From Legionella saoudiensis (GTDB taxonomy: Bacteria; Pseudomonadota; Gammaproteobacteria; Legionellales; Legionellaceae): a stretch of DNA of 64,000 bases. The stretch's first letter is position 1. Every line of letters starts with the position of its first letter. Shown piece after piece: positions 1-8,377 of the stretch. The notes under the pieces are model-generated. The model did not search any database. It worked only from the letters and a program-made list of their open reading frames with translations, and was not told the origin of the DNA. Position numbers and translations under genes: made by a program. The DNA lies in NCBI RefSeq assembly GCF_001465875.1, contig NZ_LN901324.1:248001-312000 (forward strand), read 5' to 3'.

Positions 1-728
1 CCAAGGTAATTGCCAATCAAATCAAGAGAGTGCACTCCATCTGGTAAGGCTGCAAAGGCTTGCGCTAACTCAGCACCGCTTTTTCTGTCCAGGGAATTGC
101 CGCTCAAATTAAGAGAATGCACGCTGGTTGGTAGGGCAGTAAAGGCTTGTGCCAATTCAGCAGCGCTTTTGTTGCCAAGATAATTGCCGGTCAAATCAAG
201 AGAATGCACGCCATCTGATAAGGCTGCAAAGACTTGCGCTAACTCAGCACCGCTTTTTTTATTAAGGGTATTAAAACTCAAGTTAAGAGAATGCACGCTG
301 GTTGATAGGGCAGCAAAGGCTTGTGCTAATTCCGCAGCGCTTTTGTTGCCAAGGTAATTGCCGGTCAAATCAAGAGAAAGCACTCCATCTGGTAAGGCTG
401 CAAAGGCTTGCGCTAACTCAGCACCGCTTTTTTTGTCAAGGGCATTGAAACTCAAATGCAGAGCATACACGCTGCCTGGTAGAGCTTTAAATGCTTGCGC
501 TAATTCAGCACCGCTTTTGTTGCCAAGGAAGTTGTTCTTCAAATCCAGAGAATGCACGCTGGCAGGTAAGGCTGCAAAGGCTTGTGCTAATTCAGCACTG
601 CTTTTGTTGCCAAAGGAATTGTAACTCAAATCAAGAAAATTCACGCCATCGGGTAGGGTTGCAAAGGCTTGCATTAACTCAAGGCCGCTTTTAAAGTGAA
701 GGCCATGAAGTGTATATCGGTACTGCAT
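1..728 (-). CDS. Leucine-rich repeat protein, 5' part (runs off the window)
   Basis: An open frame starts at the ATG at 728 (minus strand), with an AGGAG ribosome site just upstream, and stays open to base 1, so about 242 N-terminal residues are present and the C-terminus lies outside. After a short lead (MQYRYTLHGLHF) it consists of tandem 29-residue repeats of the type LDLSxNxLGNKSxAELAQAF followed by AALPxxVHS; the DNA period is 87 bases. This spacing and pattern match ribonuclease-inhibitor-type leucine-rich repeats, a protein-binding solenoid. There is no signal peptide. Legionella species carry LRR proteins that act as Dot/Icm effectors; that role here is inference. The high DNA identity of alternate repeats implies recent duplication or gene conversion. 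Confidence 0.85.
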   Translation of the reverse strand, partial: MQYRYTLHGLHFKSGLELMQAFATLPDGVNFLDLSYNSFGNKSSAELAQAFAALPASVHSLDLKNNFLGNKSGAELAQAFKALPGSVYALHLSFNALDKKSGAELAQAFAALPDGVLSLDLTGNYLGNKSAAELAQAFAALSTSVHSLNLSFNTLNKKSGAELAQVFAALSDGVHSLDLTGNYLGNKSAAELAQAFTALPTSVHSLNLSGNSLDRKSGAELAQAFAALPDGVHSLDLIGNYL

Positions 729-1073
729 TAAATGCTCCTAAGCTAATCATCAACGCTTGATGAATTGTCATTTGGATTAAAAATAAAGCAAATCAGTGCG
801 CTCTTAGGGCTAATTTAGACAGTAGAAATTTATGTTAGCAAATCATAGATTTGCAGGTCTTGCATTAGTCGAGTTTTGGACTGATTTGCCTAAATGTTAG
901 CAACATTGCTTTAAATAGAGAAAGCGCTCCTTTGGAAATTAATTGATTCTTAAATGGAAATTTTGATGAGGCATTAATTTAAAATCAGCGGTTTGGGAGC
1001 GGATACAGGTAGTGGGGCTTAGGTTTGAAGGATGTAGTAAAACATGTTACAAATTTGCTACCTCTACTTTTTT
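729..1073. other. Intergenic stretch between LRR gene and IS
   Basis: About 345 AT-rich bases. It should hold the promoter of the leftward LRR gene, but I see no convincing -35/-10 pair. There is no convincing gene on either strand. Confidence 0.5.
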
Positions 1074-1918
1074 GGCTCTACCCCAACGAAGGGGGCACTT
1101 TAATTAAATTAGTCTAGACTAAGTCCTTGATTTAGCGATCAAAGGAAATTAAAGTGCCGAAATATAATCTTATCCTAAACTTACCTGGATTTACTATAGT
1201 AAAAGTGAGTGGTTATCAACCCTTACTCTTAGATGTTCGCTATAGTCGTTTAGCGCGTTGTGGTCATTGTCAAAGTAAACAAGTTCTAGAGCGGTTACCT
1301 GGAAAAGAACGAGTAAAAGTAGTGTGTATGGATTTAAGTAGCACGTATCGTTCGATAGTAAAAAAGTACTTCCCTAAGGCCCTGATTGTGGCGGATAGAT
1401 TTCATGTAATTCGTTTAATTCAACATCAATGCATGATGACTTATCGAGAACTATCCAGTGAGATAAAAAGCAATAGGGGTATCTTGGCTCTGCTTAGAAC
1501 CCGACCAGATAACTTAAGTGCAGAAAAGAAAGTTAAACGAGACGCGTTTTTAATTCAGAACCCCGCGATTGATGCCATCTATCAATTTCAGCAACAGCTT
1601 CATGCTCTATTAATGAAACGAGCATTAACTCAGCGTGCTTGTCGCCAAGTGATACCTACCTTCTTGGGCATGCTTGATGAATTAAAACAAAGTGGATTTA
1701 AGGCATTAGTTTCATTAGGAAGGACCTTAACCTCTTGGAAAGATGAGGTGGCTAGAATGTGGCGGTTTAGCAAATCTAATGGAATAACAGAAGGGTTTCA
1801 TCGAAAGATGAAATTGATTCAAAGAAGGGCTTATGGGTTTCGAAATTTTGAAAATTATAGGGTACGTGTTAAGGTGCTCTGCGGGTGATTAAGGTGCCCC
1901 CGTAATTGGGAAAGACCC
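1074..1918 (+). mobile_element. ISL3-family insertion sequence, internally deleted
   Basis: Two imperfect terminal inverted repeats of about 25-30 bases frame the transposase gene. The left end begins GGCTCTACCCC at 1074 and the right end, read backwards from 1918, begins GGGTCTTTCCC; both continue into a shared GGGGGCAC and then TTAA. The element is only about 845 bp, whereas ISL3 elements are usually 1.3-1.5 kb, because the transposase has lost an internal block. No 8-bp target duplication is visible at the ends. The right end lies 9 bases from the 3' end of a tRNA-Arg gene. Confidence 0.75.
1154..1888 (+). pseudogene. ISL3 transposase with internal deletion
   Basis: GTG start at 1154 with AAAGGA upstream; 244 residues, where the family normally has about 400. 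The N-terminus and the start of the zinc ribbon (CGHC, residues about 36-39) are present. The sequence then jumps to LPGKERVKVVCMDLSSTYR, the middle of the DDE domain. Lost are the rest of the ribbon, the helix-turn-helix and the first catalytic Asp. The second Asp (ADRFHV) and the Glu (ITEGFH) remain, as does the family's C-terminal RRAYGFRNFENY. The junction is in frame, so a short protein may still be made, but it cannot be an active transposase. It could bind the ends only if the remaining N-terminus suffices, which is unlikely. Confidence 0.8.
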
Positions 1919-1926
1919 CGATTATA

Positions 1927-2003
1927 TGGCGCGCTCGGAGGGACTCGAACCCCCGACACCTTGGTTCGAAGCCAAGTACTCTATCCAGCTGAGCTACGAG
2001 CGC
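1927..2003 (-). tRNA. tRNA-Arg (TCG)
   Basis: The minus-strand cloverleaf has a 7-bp acceptor stem GCGCTCG/CGAGCGC, an anticodon stem CTTGG/CCAAG with loop CTTCGAA (anticodon TCG, reads CGA), the T-arm TTCGAGT and an encoded CCA (1927-1929). It is the last gene of a three-tRNA cluster read leftwards. Confidence 0.95.
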
Positions 2004-2065
2004 ATTGGGGTGTGAATTCTGATGTTGAATGTTCTTGGTCGGTTGATTGGTTTGATGACCAAGAA

Positions 2066-2141
2066 TGGTGGGCCGTATAGGATTCGAACCTATGACACAG
2101 AGGTTAAAAGCCTCCTGCTCTACCAACTGAGCTAACGGCCC
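2066..2141 (-). tRNA. tRNA-Lys (TTT), copy 2
   Basis: Acceptor stem GGGCCGT/ACGGCCC, anticodon stem GGAGG/CCTCT with loop CTTTTAA (anticodon TTT), T-loop TTCGAAT, encoded CCA. Its sequence is identical to the tRNA at 2186-2261, so the two copies arose by tandem duplication. Confidence 0.95.
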
Positions 2142-2185
2142 TTTAGGGCAAAACTTTTAAAACTACTACACTCTACTACAAAAAC

Positions 2186-2261
2186 TGGTGGGCCGTATAG
2201 GATTCGAACCTATGACACAGAGGTTAAAAGCCTCCTGCTCTACCAACTGAGCTAACGGCCC
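2186..2261 (-). tRNA. tRNA-Lys (TTT), copy 1
   Basis: Same cloverleaf and anticodon as the copy at 2066-2141, with CCA encoded. It is the promoter-proximal gene of the cluster. Confidence 0.95.
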
Positions 2262-2274
2262 TAAAGAGGCTGAA

Positions 2275-2302
2275 ATAATACCGTATTGACGCAGAATTTC
2301 AA
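2275..2302 (-). promoter_or_regulatory. Sigma-70-type promoter of the tRNA cluster
   Basis: Minus strand: TTGAAA (-35, 2302-2297), 16-base spacer, TATTAT (-10, 2280-2275). Transcription would begin a few bases before the first tRNA-Lys at 2261. Confidence 0.7.
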
Positions 2303-2990
2303 GTGTTTTTTGTGATCTTTGTCATTTTTTTTGTAATTTTATCGTTCAAGGGCTCATTTATTTTGTCATGTAGAGTATTGTTGGTACTAAACTAGATAAG
2401 TTGGTTTATTTTTGTATATCAATGATATTGCTAATTTATATTTTAGTTTAGCGGATGACTTACTGAAAGTAGGGGCTTGTTATACTAATTAATTGCCTTA
2501 ATCATCCTGTTTGTATTAAGGCAATTGATTTTATTGCGGCTGGGGCTATCTGAGGAGGTTGACGTTACCTATATAACGTTAGAACTACTCGGCCTAAAGA
2601 AGCTTTGCCTAGATCCTGGCCTCAAGTTGGCTTGCTCTGCATAGCGCTTCGAGCATGCTCGCTAGTTCCTGCAGGCTTAATATCTGTGCCAGTTCAAGCA
2701 CCGGGCTGGAGTGATAAGGTCTTCTAATTGTTGCCTGTAATGTATGGGGGTGCTTCGGATTTCCCAATTAGTGAATTGATAAAATTTGGAGTAGCGCAGG
2801 TTCCTCCAGTACAGCGTTGTTTGGCTAATAGGACCATCAACAGATTAAATTGCGTGCGTCTATCTTGCGCAAATTTAAGTCATGTTATTTATTTGTCAAT
2901 TGGATTCTAGATGGGCATCTTCCCAGGCTTTTAGCATTTAGATGCATTTTCAGGGCAGTAAAGGCTATGCGGGGGCCACTTTTTTTGATG
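2303..2990. other. Gene-poor stretch
   Basis: About 690 bases. A 60-codon open frame at 2728-2910 exists but has no ribosome site or family resemblance and I do not call it. The section 2590-2720 is less AT-rich than its surroundings. I see no RNA gene I can name. Confidence 0.4.
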
Positions 2991-3860
2991 TTATTTTATC
3001 GCTAATAGCGGCTGGCTAAAATTTAATAAATTTTCAGTTGCTAGAAGGATGAGGTTTTCTTGTTGTAGCTTGCTCTTGAATGCTGGGGCTTCACTTCGAG
3101 AGGTTAGGATCAATATAACATCCGCCCCTAAAGCGCCACAGCCTTTTATTGCCAGCACTTCGGGATAGCTTTTTAATTGATTAATCAATTGCAGGCTATG
3201 CTCTGCTACCAAGCCTAATTCAGCCAATTTTATATGATAGTGGTTGATGCATGTTACCAACTGTTGGGAGTCGTGCTGTTCAAATGCATTTTTAGCAGTA
3301 TCAACAAGATTTGATAGATAATCAATTTGGCTGGGTAAAGCGGTATCTTGTAAATGATGGTGTGTTGCCAGTTTTACCCCTGTATGAATGAGGAAAAAAG
3401 ACAAATCCTGAAAAGGCCAGTCATAGCACAGAATCGCTTTGTTCTGTTTATTAATATAGACGCATCCTTGTTGGGACTGAGCAATCACATCATAGCCACT
3501 TGGCCTTAGGCCTTTACCTGTCCATGCGGATTGGTAGTATGCTTCGAGCATGTTGTTCATATCTGCTGGTTTTTCTTGAAGCATGCAACTGGCCATATAG
3601 CTTGCCAGAAATTGCGCACTGGAAGCGCCTAAGCCGCCACAGCCCTCGTAAGGGTCATGCCAGGATAAGCCAGTTTTTAAATCTTTTTGTTGGGACCACC
3701 ACAAGCCTGCTGGCGATTGCGGATGAATCCCGACTAAATTAGGTTCGGCACTATGCGATAGCTCAAAGCATGGGGTAGTCGTTAACACAATTGCGGATGC
3801 TTCGGCTACCGCAGCGTATTCACCTAATAAAAAAGTCTTAGCAGGGATTAGCCACTTCAT
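2991..3860 (-). CDS. mvaK2: GHMP kinase, probable phosphomevalonate kinase
   Basis: A 289-residue GHMP-superfamily small-molecule kinase. Motif 1 is PAKTFLLGEYAAV near the N-terminus, the ATP loop is GGLGASSAQF (about residues 75-84), SGYDVIAQ follows at about 122, and a C-terminal glycine motif is CGALGAD (about 240). It would phosphorylate mevalonate-5-phosphate to the diphosphate. The choice of phosphomevalonate kinase rests on context: its ATG overlaps the stop of HMG-CoA reductase (ATGA), and a separate mevalonate kinase and the decarboxylase lie at 11825-13643. The sequence alone does not exclude a mevalonate kinase. Confidence 0.72.
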   Translation of the reverse strand: MKWLIPAKTFLLGEYAAVAEASAIVLTTTPCFELSHSAEPNLVGIHPQSPAGLWWSQQKDLKTGLSWHDPYEGCGGLGASSAQFLASYMASCMLQEKPADMNNMLEAYYQSAWTGKGLRPSGYDVIAQSQQGCVYINKQNKAILCYDWPFQDLSFFLIHTGVKLATHHHLQDTALPSQIDYLSNLVDTAKNAFEQHDSQQLVTCINHYHIKLAELGLVAEHSLQLINQLKSYPEVLAIKGCGALGADVILILTSRSEAPAFKSKLQQENLILLATENLLNFSQPLLAIK

Positions 3861-5155
3861 ACAGCAATCGGCGTTTGTCTGATTTCTGCGAGCAAGTCAT
3901 GCGCATTGTTGAGGCTAATACGCTTATGCATATGCAGCCAGTTTTGCAGGCGCTCTTTTAGCTCAGGCATTTCATTCTCATTAGCTCCTGCTGCTAAGAG
4001 AAGATTATCAATGTGTAGTTTCATATGGCCTTGGATAATGCCTTCGGTACATAAGGCTTTTATGGCGCCTAAATTTTGTACTAAGCCCACAGCGGCAATC
4101 ACCTGAGAGAGCTCATTGGCTGAGCTGATATTCATCATGCGTAAACACATTTTTGCTGTAGGATGAAGTGCTGTAACACCGCCAATTGTGCCTACAACAA
4201 TAGGTGCAGTTAATTGCCCAGTAAGCACGCCATTCTCATAACGCCAGCGCGTAATTGCCTGGTACTGGCCTTCTCGAGCAGCATAAGCATGTACCCCAGC
4301 TTCCACAGCGCGCCAGTCATTTCCCGTAGCAATTAGAACTGGATCAATACCATTCATCACACCTTTATTGTGAGTGGCGGCACGATAGGGATCCATCTCG
4401 GCAAACAGCGAGGCTTCTTGTAATTTTTGTCCAAGAACAGGATCAATAGTATTGATTGTTACTTGTGCTGTAGTTAGTTTTTGATCGTTAAGATTGGACA
4501 AAATGCACATGGTGACTTCTTCACCAGTTAATTCTTCAATAGGAGTTTTTAAATACTCTAAAACTTGGTTGATGATATTGGCTCCCATGGCATCACAACT
4601 ATTCATCATCAAATGAATTACCGCCATGTCTTTACCATCTGCTCTTTGTAGATGACGTAAACTTAAATCGACAACGCCACCACCTCGTTTTACCATATTG
4701 GCCGCTACATCTTTATTGGCTTTTTCAATAAGGTATTGGCGGTTTTCCGCAAAAATGCGCGAGAATTTTTGAAAATCCTGGACTTGGGCTAATTGGATTT
4801 GCCCAAGAATACATTCCCCATGAACCCATGCTTTGATTTCACCACATTGCCTAATCCATTTAGCTGATTTGGATAAAGCGGCAATAATAGAGGTTTCCTC
4901 AACAGCCATAGGAATAACATAATCTAGGCCATTGATATTAAAATTAGTCGCTACGCCTAAAGGAAGTTGGAAATAGCCAATAACATTCTCGATTAATTTA
5001 TCTGCCAGGTTTAAATCCTTTATCCCGCCATTTTTAAGAAAACTAATGTCTTCAGGAGTAATTGCCCCTAAAGCAAGTAATCTTTTAAAGCGTTCTTCCC
5101 GGGAAAGTTTTGAAAAGCCAGAAAATAATTCGTCAGTATTGGGCGCTAAAGGCAT
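3857..5155 (-). CDS. mvaA: Hydroxymethylglutaryl-CoA reductase, class II
   Basis: 432 residues, the normal length of class II (bacterial) HMG-CoA reductase. It makes mevalonate from HMG-CoA, the entry to the mevalonate isoprenoid route. Recognisable blocks are ENVIGYFQLPLGVA, PMAVEETSIIAALS, CDAMGANIIN (dinucleotide site), THNKGVMNGIDP and GTIGGVTALHPTA, plus a C-terminal His region (GHMKLH). The start at 5155 has AGGAG seven bases upstream. It is first in a two-gene operon with the GHMP kinase, coupled by a 4-base overlap. No HMG-CoA synthase is in the window. Confidence 0.95.
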   Translation of the reverse strand: MPLAPNTDELFSGFSKLSREERFKRLLALGAITPEDISFLKNGGIKDLNLADKLIENVIGYFQLPLGVATNFNINGLDYVIPMAVEETSIIAALSKSAKWIRQCGEIKAWVHGECILGQIQLAQVQDFQKFSRIFAENRQYLIEKANKDVAANMVKRGGGVVDLSLRHLQRADGKDMAVIHLMMNSCDAMGANIINQVLEYLKTPIEELTGEEVTMCILSNLNDQKLTTAQVTINTIDPVLGQKLQEASLFAEMDPYRAATHNKGVMNGIDPVLIATGNDWRAVEAGVHAYAAREGQYQAITRWRYENGVLTGQLTAPIVVGTIGGVTALHPTAKMCLRMMNISSANELSQVIAAVGLVQNLGAIKALCTEGIIQGHMKLHIDNLLLAAGANENEMPELKERLQNWLHMHKRISLNNAHDLLAEIRQTPIAV

Positions 5156-5502
5156 GCTTTCTCCTCTGTTTAGCCGGCGTTACGCAGTTTAATAAGGCAG
5201 CGTTTGCGTGAGTCAAATTGACTTTTATTGCCTTGCATACCTGATGTTTGTTTTGAAAAAATGAAGTGAATTGTATCATAAAATAGCAATACAAACTACC
5301 TGAAACAGGACGTTAACACAGGATTTTTTCAAGAAGAGTCAGCCAATGCAATGGTAATTGCTCCCATTTTAAAGCCTAAGACCCTAGATAAGCAGTAATA
5401 TTTTTAATTTTTGCCGATTAATTTGCCTTTCTGACTAGTATTTTTGTTTCTTTTGGTTTATTTTATGCGCAACTTGTGAAATTAATATGATTGAGGTGAC
5501 TA
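5156..5502. other. Divergent intergenic region
   Basis: About 350 AT-rich bases between the leftward mevalonate operon and the rightward orphan gene. It should contain both promoters. I cannot fix either with confidence and see no gene. Confidence 0.4.
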
Positions 5503-6333
5503 ATGGGAAGAAATGCTCAAAAGAAATCAGCCGCATTTACTAAAGTGGTAGAAAGTAGAGAAAGCCTTGTAGATAAAATAAATAAGTGTGAATCTTTAAC
5601 ACGCCTTGAACAGCTGAAAAGCGAATATAGAAGTCAACCTAAATATTCTCTTTCAAGTAAGGCTTGTAAAGGTATATCTCTGGAGAAGCTGCAAACTCTT
5701 ACAAATTTAGATGCTCGGATTAAAAAAGCATTCGCGGATCAAGAAAAGGCACTAACACCGGTGGTGATTAAACCTGAAGACGATTCATCTTCTAGTTTAG
5801 CGAACGAGGATTTGGCTGAAAATAATATTGTAGAACCAGAATTTATAATTAATGAATTGGTTCTCGATGAACCTAGAGAAGCGGTATTTGAGCCTCCTGT
5901 ATTGGGATTAGAGCAAACACAAAGAAAAAAAGAAATTGCACGTATTGAAGATGAGCTGCTCAATGTTTATAAAAAATGTCGAAGAATGTCTACACAGGGA
6001 CCTGCCTATAAGGATGTAACTGAGGCTACATATCGGATTCACGAGGCAATTACAGCCTTAGCTGAAAAATATGTTGAAGATGGCGATTTAGAACATTTCA
6101 AAGGTCAAACTAAAGCATTGCTTGATGAAAATACTGAGGACATGAAAATAATAAATAAGCATCGCGGTTGGGCAAAAAACTTTTTTGGTAACCTTGGAGC
6201 GTTTATTCTTGGACTCGGTGTAGGATATATTGCAGTCTGCGCGTATAGAGGTACTTTATTTGAATTTAATACGGCTACTGCAAATGCTGTTGGCGCAGTG
6301 GATGAAAAAGTTTCTAGCTTAAAAGTACGCTAA
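5503..6333 (+). CDS. Orphan coiled-coil protein with C-terminal membrane segment
   Basis: 276 residues, ATG preceded by GAGGTG. I recognise no family. The N-terminal half is charged and helical (Lys/Glu-rich), residues 85-125 are acidic and probably disordered (EDDSSSSL), residues 140-215 are again helical, and one hydrophobic segment lies near residues 228-248 (AFILGLGVGYIAVCAY), leaving a short tail. There is no signal peptide. A stand-alone gene of this architecture is typical of Legionella orphan or effector candidates, but nothing in it proves secretion. Confidence 0.7.
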   Translation: MGRNAQKKSAAFTKVVESRESLVDKINKCESLTRLEQLKSEYRSQPKYSLSSKACKGISLEKLQTLTNLDARIKKAFADQEKALTPVVIKPEDDSSSSLANEDLAENNIVEPEFIINELVLDEPREAVFEPPVLGLEQTQRKKEIARIEDELLNVYKKCRRMSTQGPAYKDVTEATYRIHEAITALAEKYVEDGDLEHFKGQTKALLDENTEDMKIINKHRGWAKNFFGNLGAFILGLGVGYIAVCAYRGTLFEFNTATANAVGAVDEKVSSLKVR

Positions 6334-6472
6334 TCTAAATTCTTGACTTCCTAAGCCTGAGCCTTATTAGAAAGAATTCTAATAAGGCTACAGCCCAAAA
6401 TAAATTATTAGTTTTGCGCTTCATTAATATTCGTATTATTCTTGTGATAATTTTTTATTTAAATCAAACCTC

Positions 6473-7603
6473 ATGGCACAACATAATAGTCCGCAAATAA
6501 TATTTGATGAGCAACTCGGTCAGTTTAACTGTACGGGTGCTTGGTCTGTTATGGATGTTGGTAATGTAGTTAAACAATTTACGACAAGCGCATTACCTCA
6601 AGCACAAAAAGTATGCATCAATGGCAGGGATATTAGTCATTTTGATAGCGCTGGTGCGTTAACCCTAATTCAATGTATCGATGCATTAAAGCAACGCGAT
6701 AATCAAGTTGAGTTAACAGACTTTTCTGAACGACAACGCCAGCTTCTTGATTTAATTACTGATAAACACGAGGCTTTATCTTATAAGATTCCTGCTCCTG
6801 AGAAAGAAAATTTTTTTTATAAGCTAGGTAAAGAATCAGAGAAAAAACTACGCCAGGTTGATGGCTTAGTTGTTTTAATCGGTGATCTAGCTACTCGTAT
6901 TTTTGACGCATTCGGAAACTGGCGCCGTTTTCAATTTCCTAGCATTATGTCTAATCTTGATTCCACGGGTATTAAAGCATTACCTATTTTAGCATTGCTC
7001 TCATTCTTAATCGGTGTGGTTTTGGCTTATCAAATGGGGCTGCAATTAACTACTTATGGCGCTAATTCGTTTATTGCCTACCTATCAGGAATGGCAATTT
7101 TTCGGGAATTTGCTCCATTAATTACCGCAATTATTGTGGCTGGACGAACAAGTTCTGCGTTTACCGCGCAGTTAGGCAGTATGAAAATTAATGAGGAAAT
7201 TGATGCCTTGTTAACTATGGGCTTATCGCCTACTGAGCATCTGGTATTACCTAAAGTTATCGGACTATTAATAACCTTTCCTTTATTAATTTTTTGGTCG
7301 AATATTTTTAGTATTTTAGGCTCCATGTTTATGGCCAAGAATATGTTAGGTATAGGGTTTATTGATTTTTTGGAGCGGTTAAGAGATTCTGTAGGGATTT
7401 CTCAATTTCGACTCGGCCTTTATAAAGCACCAGCATTTGCCCTGATTATCGCTTTAGTCGGTTGTTTTCAAGGATTTAGAGTTGAGGCGGGCACTGAAAA
7501 TAATATTGGAAGCCAGACTACCAAAAGCGTAGTGCAGTCTTTATTTTTAATTATTATTGCCGATGCAATTTACTCAATTATTTACAGCTGGATGAAGTTA
7601 TAG
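6473..7603 (+). CDS. MlaE-type lipid ABC permease with fused STAS domain
   Basis: 376 residues, about 110 more than stand-alone MlaE. Residues 15-100 form a STAS-like domain (DISHFDSAGALTLIQ), which in the Mla system is the separate protein MlaB. Residues about 150-376 are the MlaE/YrbE permease with its repeated hydrophobic helices and the block AQLGSMKINEEIDAL. It is the inner-membrane channel of an MCE phospholipid transporter. Its stop is directly followed by the ATG of the ATPase (no spacer). The start at 6473 lacks a clear ribosome site. Confidence 0.88.
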   Translation: MAQHNSPQIIFDEQLGQFNCTGAWSVMDVGNVVKQFTTSALPQAQKVCINGRDISHFDSAGALTLIQCIDALKQRDNQVELTDFSERQRQLLDLITDKHEALSYKIPAPEKENFFYKLGKESEKKLRQVDGLVVLIGDLATRIFDAFGNWRRFQFPSIMSNLDSTGIKALPILALLSFLIGVVLAYQMGLQLTTYGANSFIAYLSGMAIFREFAPLITAIIVAGRTSSAFTAQLGSMKINEEIDALLTMGLSPTEHLVLPKVIGLLITFPLLIFWSNIFSILGSMFMAKNMLGIGFIDFLERLRDSVGISQFRLGLYKAPAFALIIALVGCFQGFRVEAGTENNIGSQTTKSVVQSLFLIIIADAIYSIIYSWMKL

Positions 7604-8341
7604 ATGAGTGACCCCATTATTGAAATCAAAGGGATGAAGAATTTTCTTGGTGGTCAATGGGTACATCGGGACGTTAATTTGACGGTAAACCGAGGTGAAA
7701 TTCTGGCGATTATTGGGGGTTCTGGTAGTGGAAAGACCACCATTTTACGTAGCTTATTGATGTTGTTGAAACCAACTGCGGGCGAGATTAAAATATTTGG
7801 CCAGGATATCAGTAACCTTGATGCGCATCAGTCATTTATGTTGAGACGCCGCTGGGGCATGCTCTTTCAGCACAGCGCTTTATTTGCTTCGATGAATGTT
7901 TTAGAAAACGTCATGTTTCCTATGCAGGAGTTTGCGGATCTCGATGCTGAGTTCATGCGCGAATTAGCTTTATTAAAAATAGCTTTAGTTGGTTTGCCTA
8001 AAGAGGCTGCGGGAAAATTGCCTTCGGAACTTAGTGGCGGGATGCAGCGAAGGGCTGCGGCAGCACGTGCAATTGCTATGGATCCTGAGTTATTATTTCT
8101 TGATGAGCCCACTACGGGTTTGGATCCGCGCAGCGCACGTCTTTTTGATGATTTAGTAGTTTTTTTGCGTGACTCGTTAAATCTTACGATTGTTATGGTA
8201 AGTCATGATATTGAATCTTTAAAACGTACTACTGATCGCGTGGCATTTGTTGGCGATGGGCAAATTTTAAGTGTAGAGCCCATTAATGAATTAATGAAAA
8301 ATAAAAACGAATTAATCGCTGATTATTTCAGTAAGATATAG
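7604..8341 (+). CDS. MlaF-type ABC ATPase
   Basis: 245 residues. Walker A GGSGSGKTT (38-46), signature LSGGMQRR (143-150) and Walker B LLFLDEP (Asp167, Glu168) are intact, so it should hydrolyse ATP. The sequence follows the Mla/Ttg2A class. It drives the adjacent permease to move phospholipid between the inner membrane and the periplasmic MCE protein. Second gene of the four-gene operon. Confidence 0.92.
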   Translation: MSDPIIEIKGMKNFLGGQWVHRDVNLTVNRGEILAIIGGSGSGKTTILRSLLMLLKPTAGEIKIFGQDISNLDAHQSFMLRRRWGMLFQHSALFASMNVLENVMFPMQEFADLDAEFMRELALLKIALVGLPKEAAGKLPSELSGGMQRRAAAARAIAMDPELLFLDEPTTGLDPRSARLFDDLVVFLRDSLNLTIVMVSHDIESLKRTTDRVAFVGDGQILSVEPINELMKNKNELIADYFSKI

Positions 8342-8377
8342 TCCTTAACTCAGATTATTGTTTCGGAGATAAATTTT

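Noticed and set aside
358..694. Plus-strand open frames across the repeat region
   Set aside because: They are shadows of the leucine-rich-repeat gene on the opposite strand.
1..728. Regular 87-base repeats that could suggest a CRISPR or satellite array
   Set aside because: They are in one open minus-strand reading frame and encode 29-residue leucine-rich repeats.
1869..2126. 85-codon minus-strand open frame
   Set aside because: It covers the tRNA-Arg and part of a tRNA-Lys; the peptide is translated tRNA sequence.
1919..2303. Integration site of a genomic island at the tRNA genes
   Set aside because: No integrase gene and no direct repeat of a tRNA 3' end was found in the window.
2728..2910. 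60-codon plus-strand open frame
   Set aside because: No ribosome site, no coding-like composition, no recognisable product.
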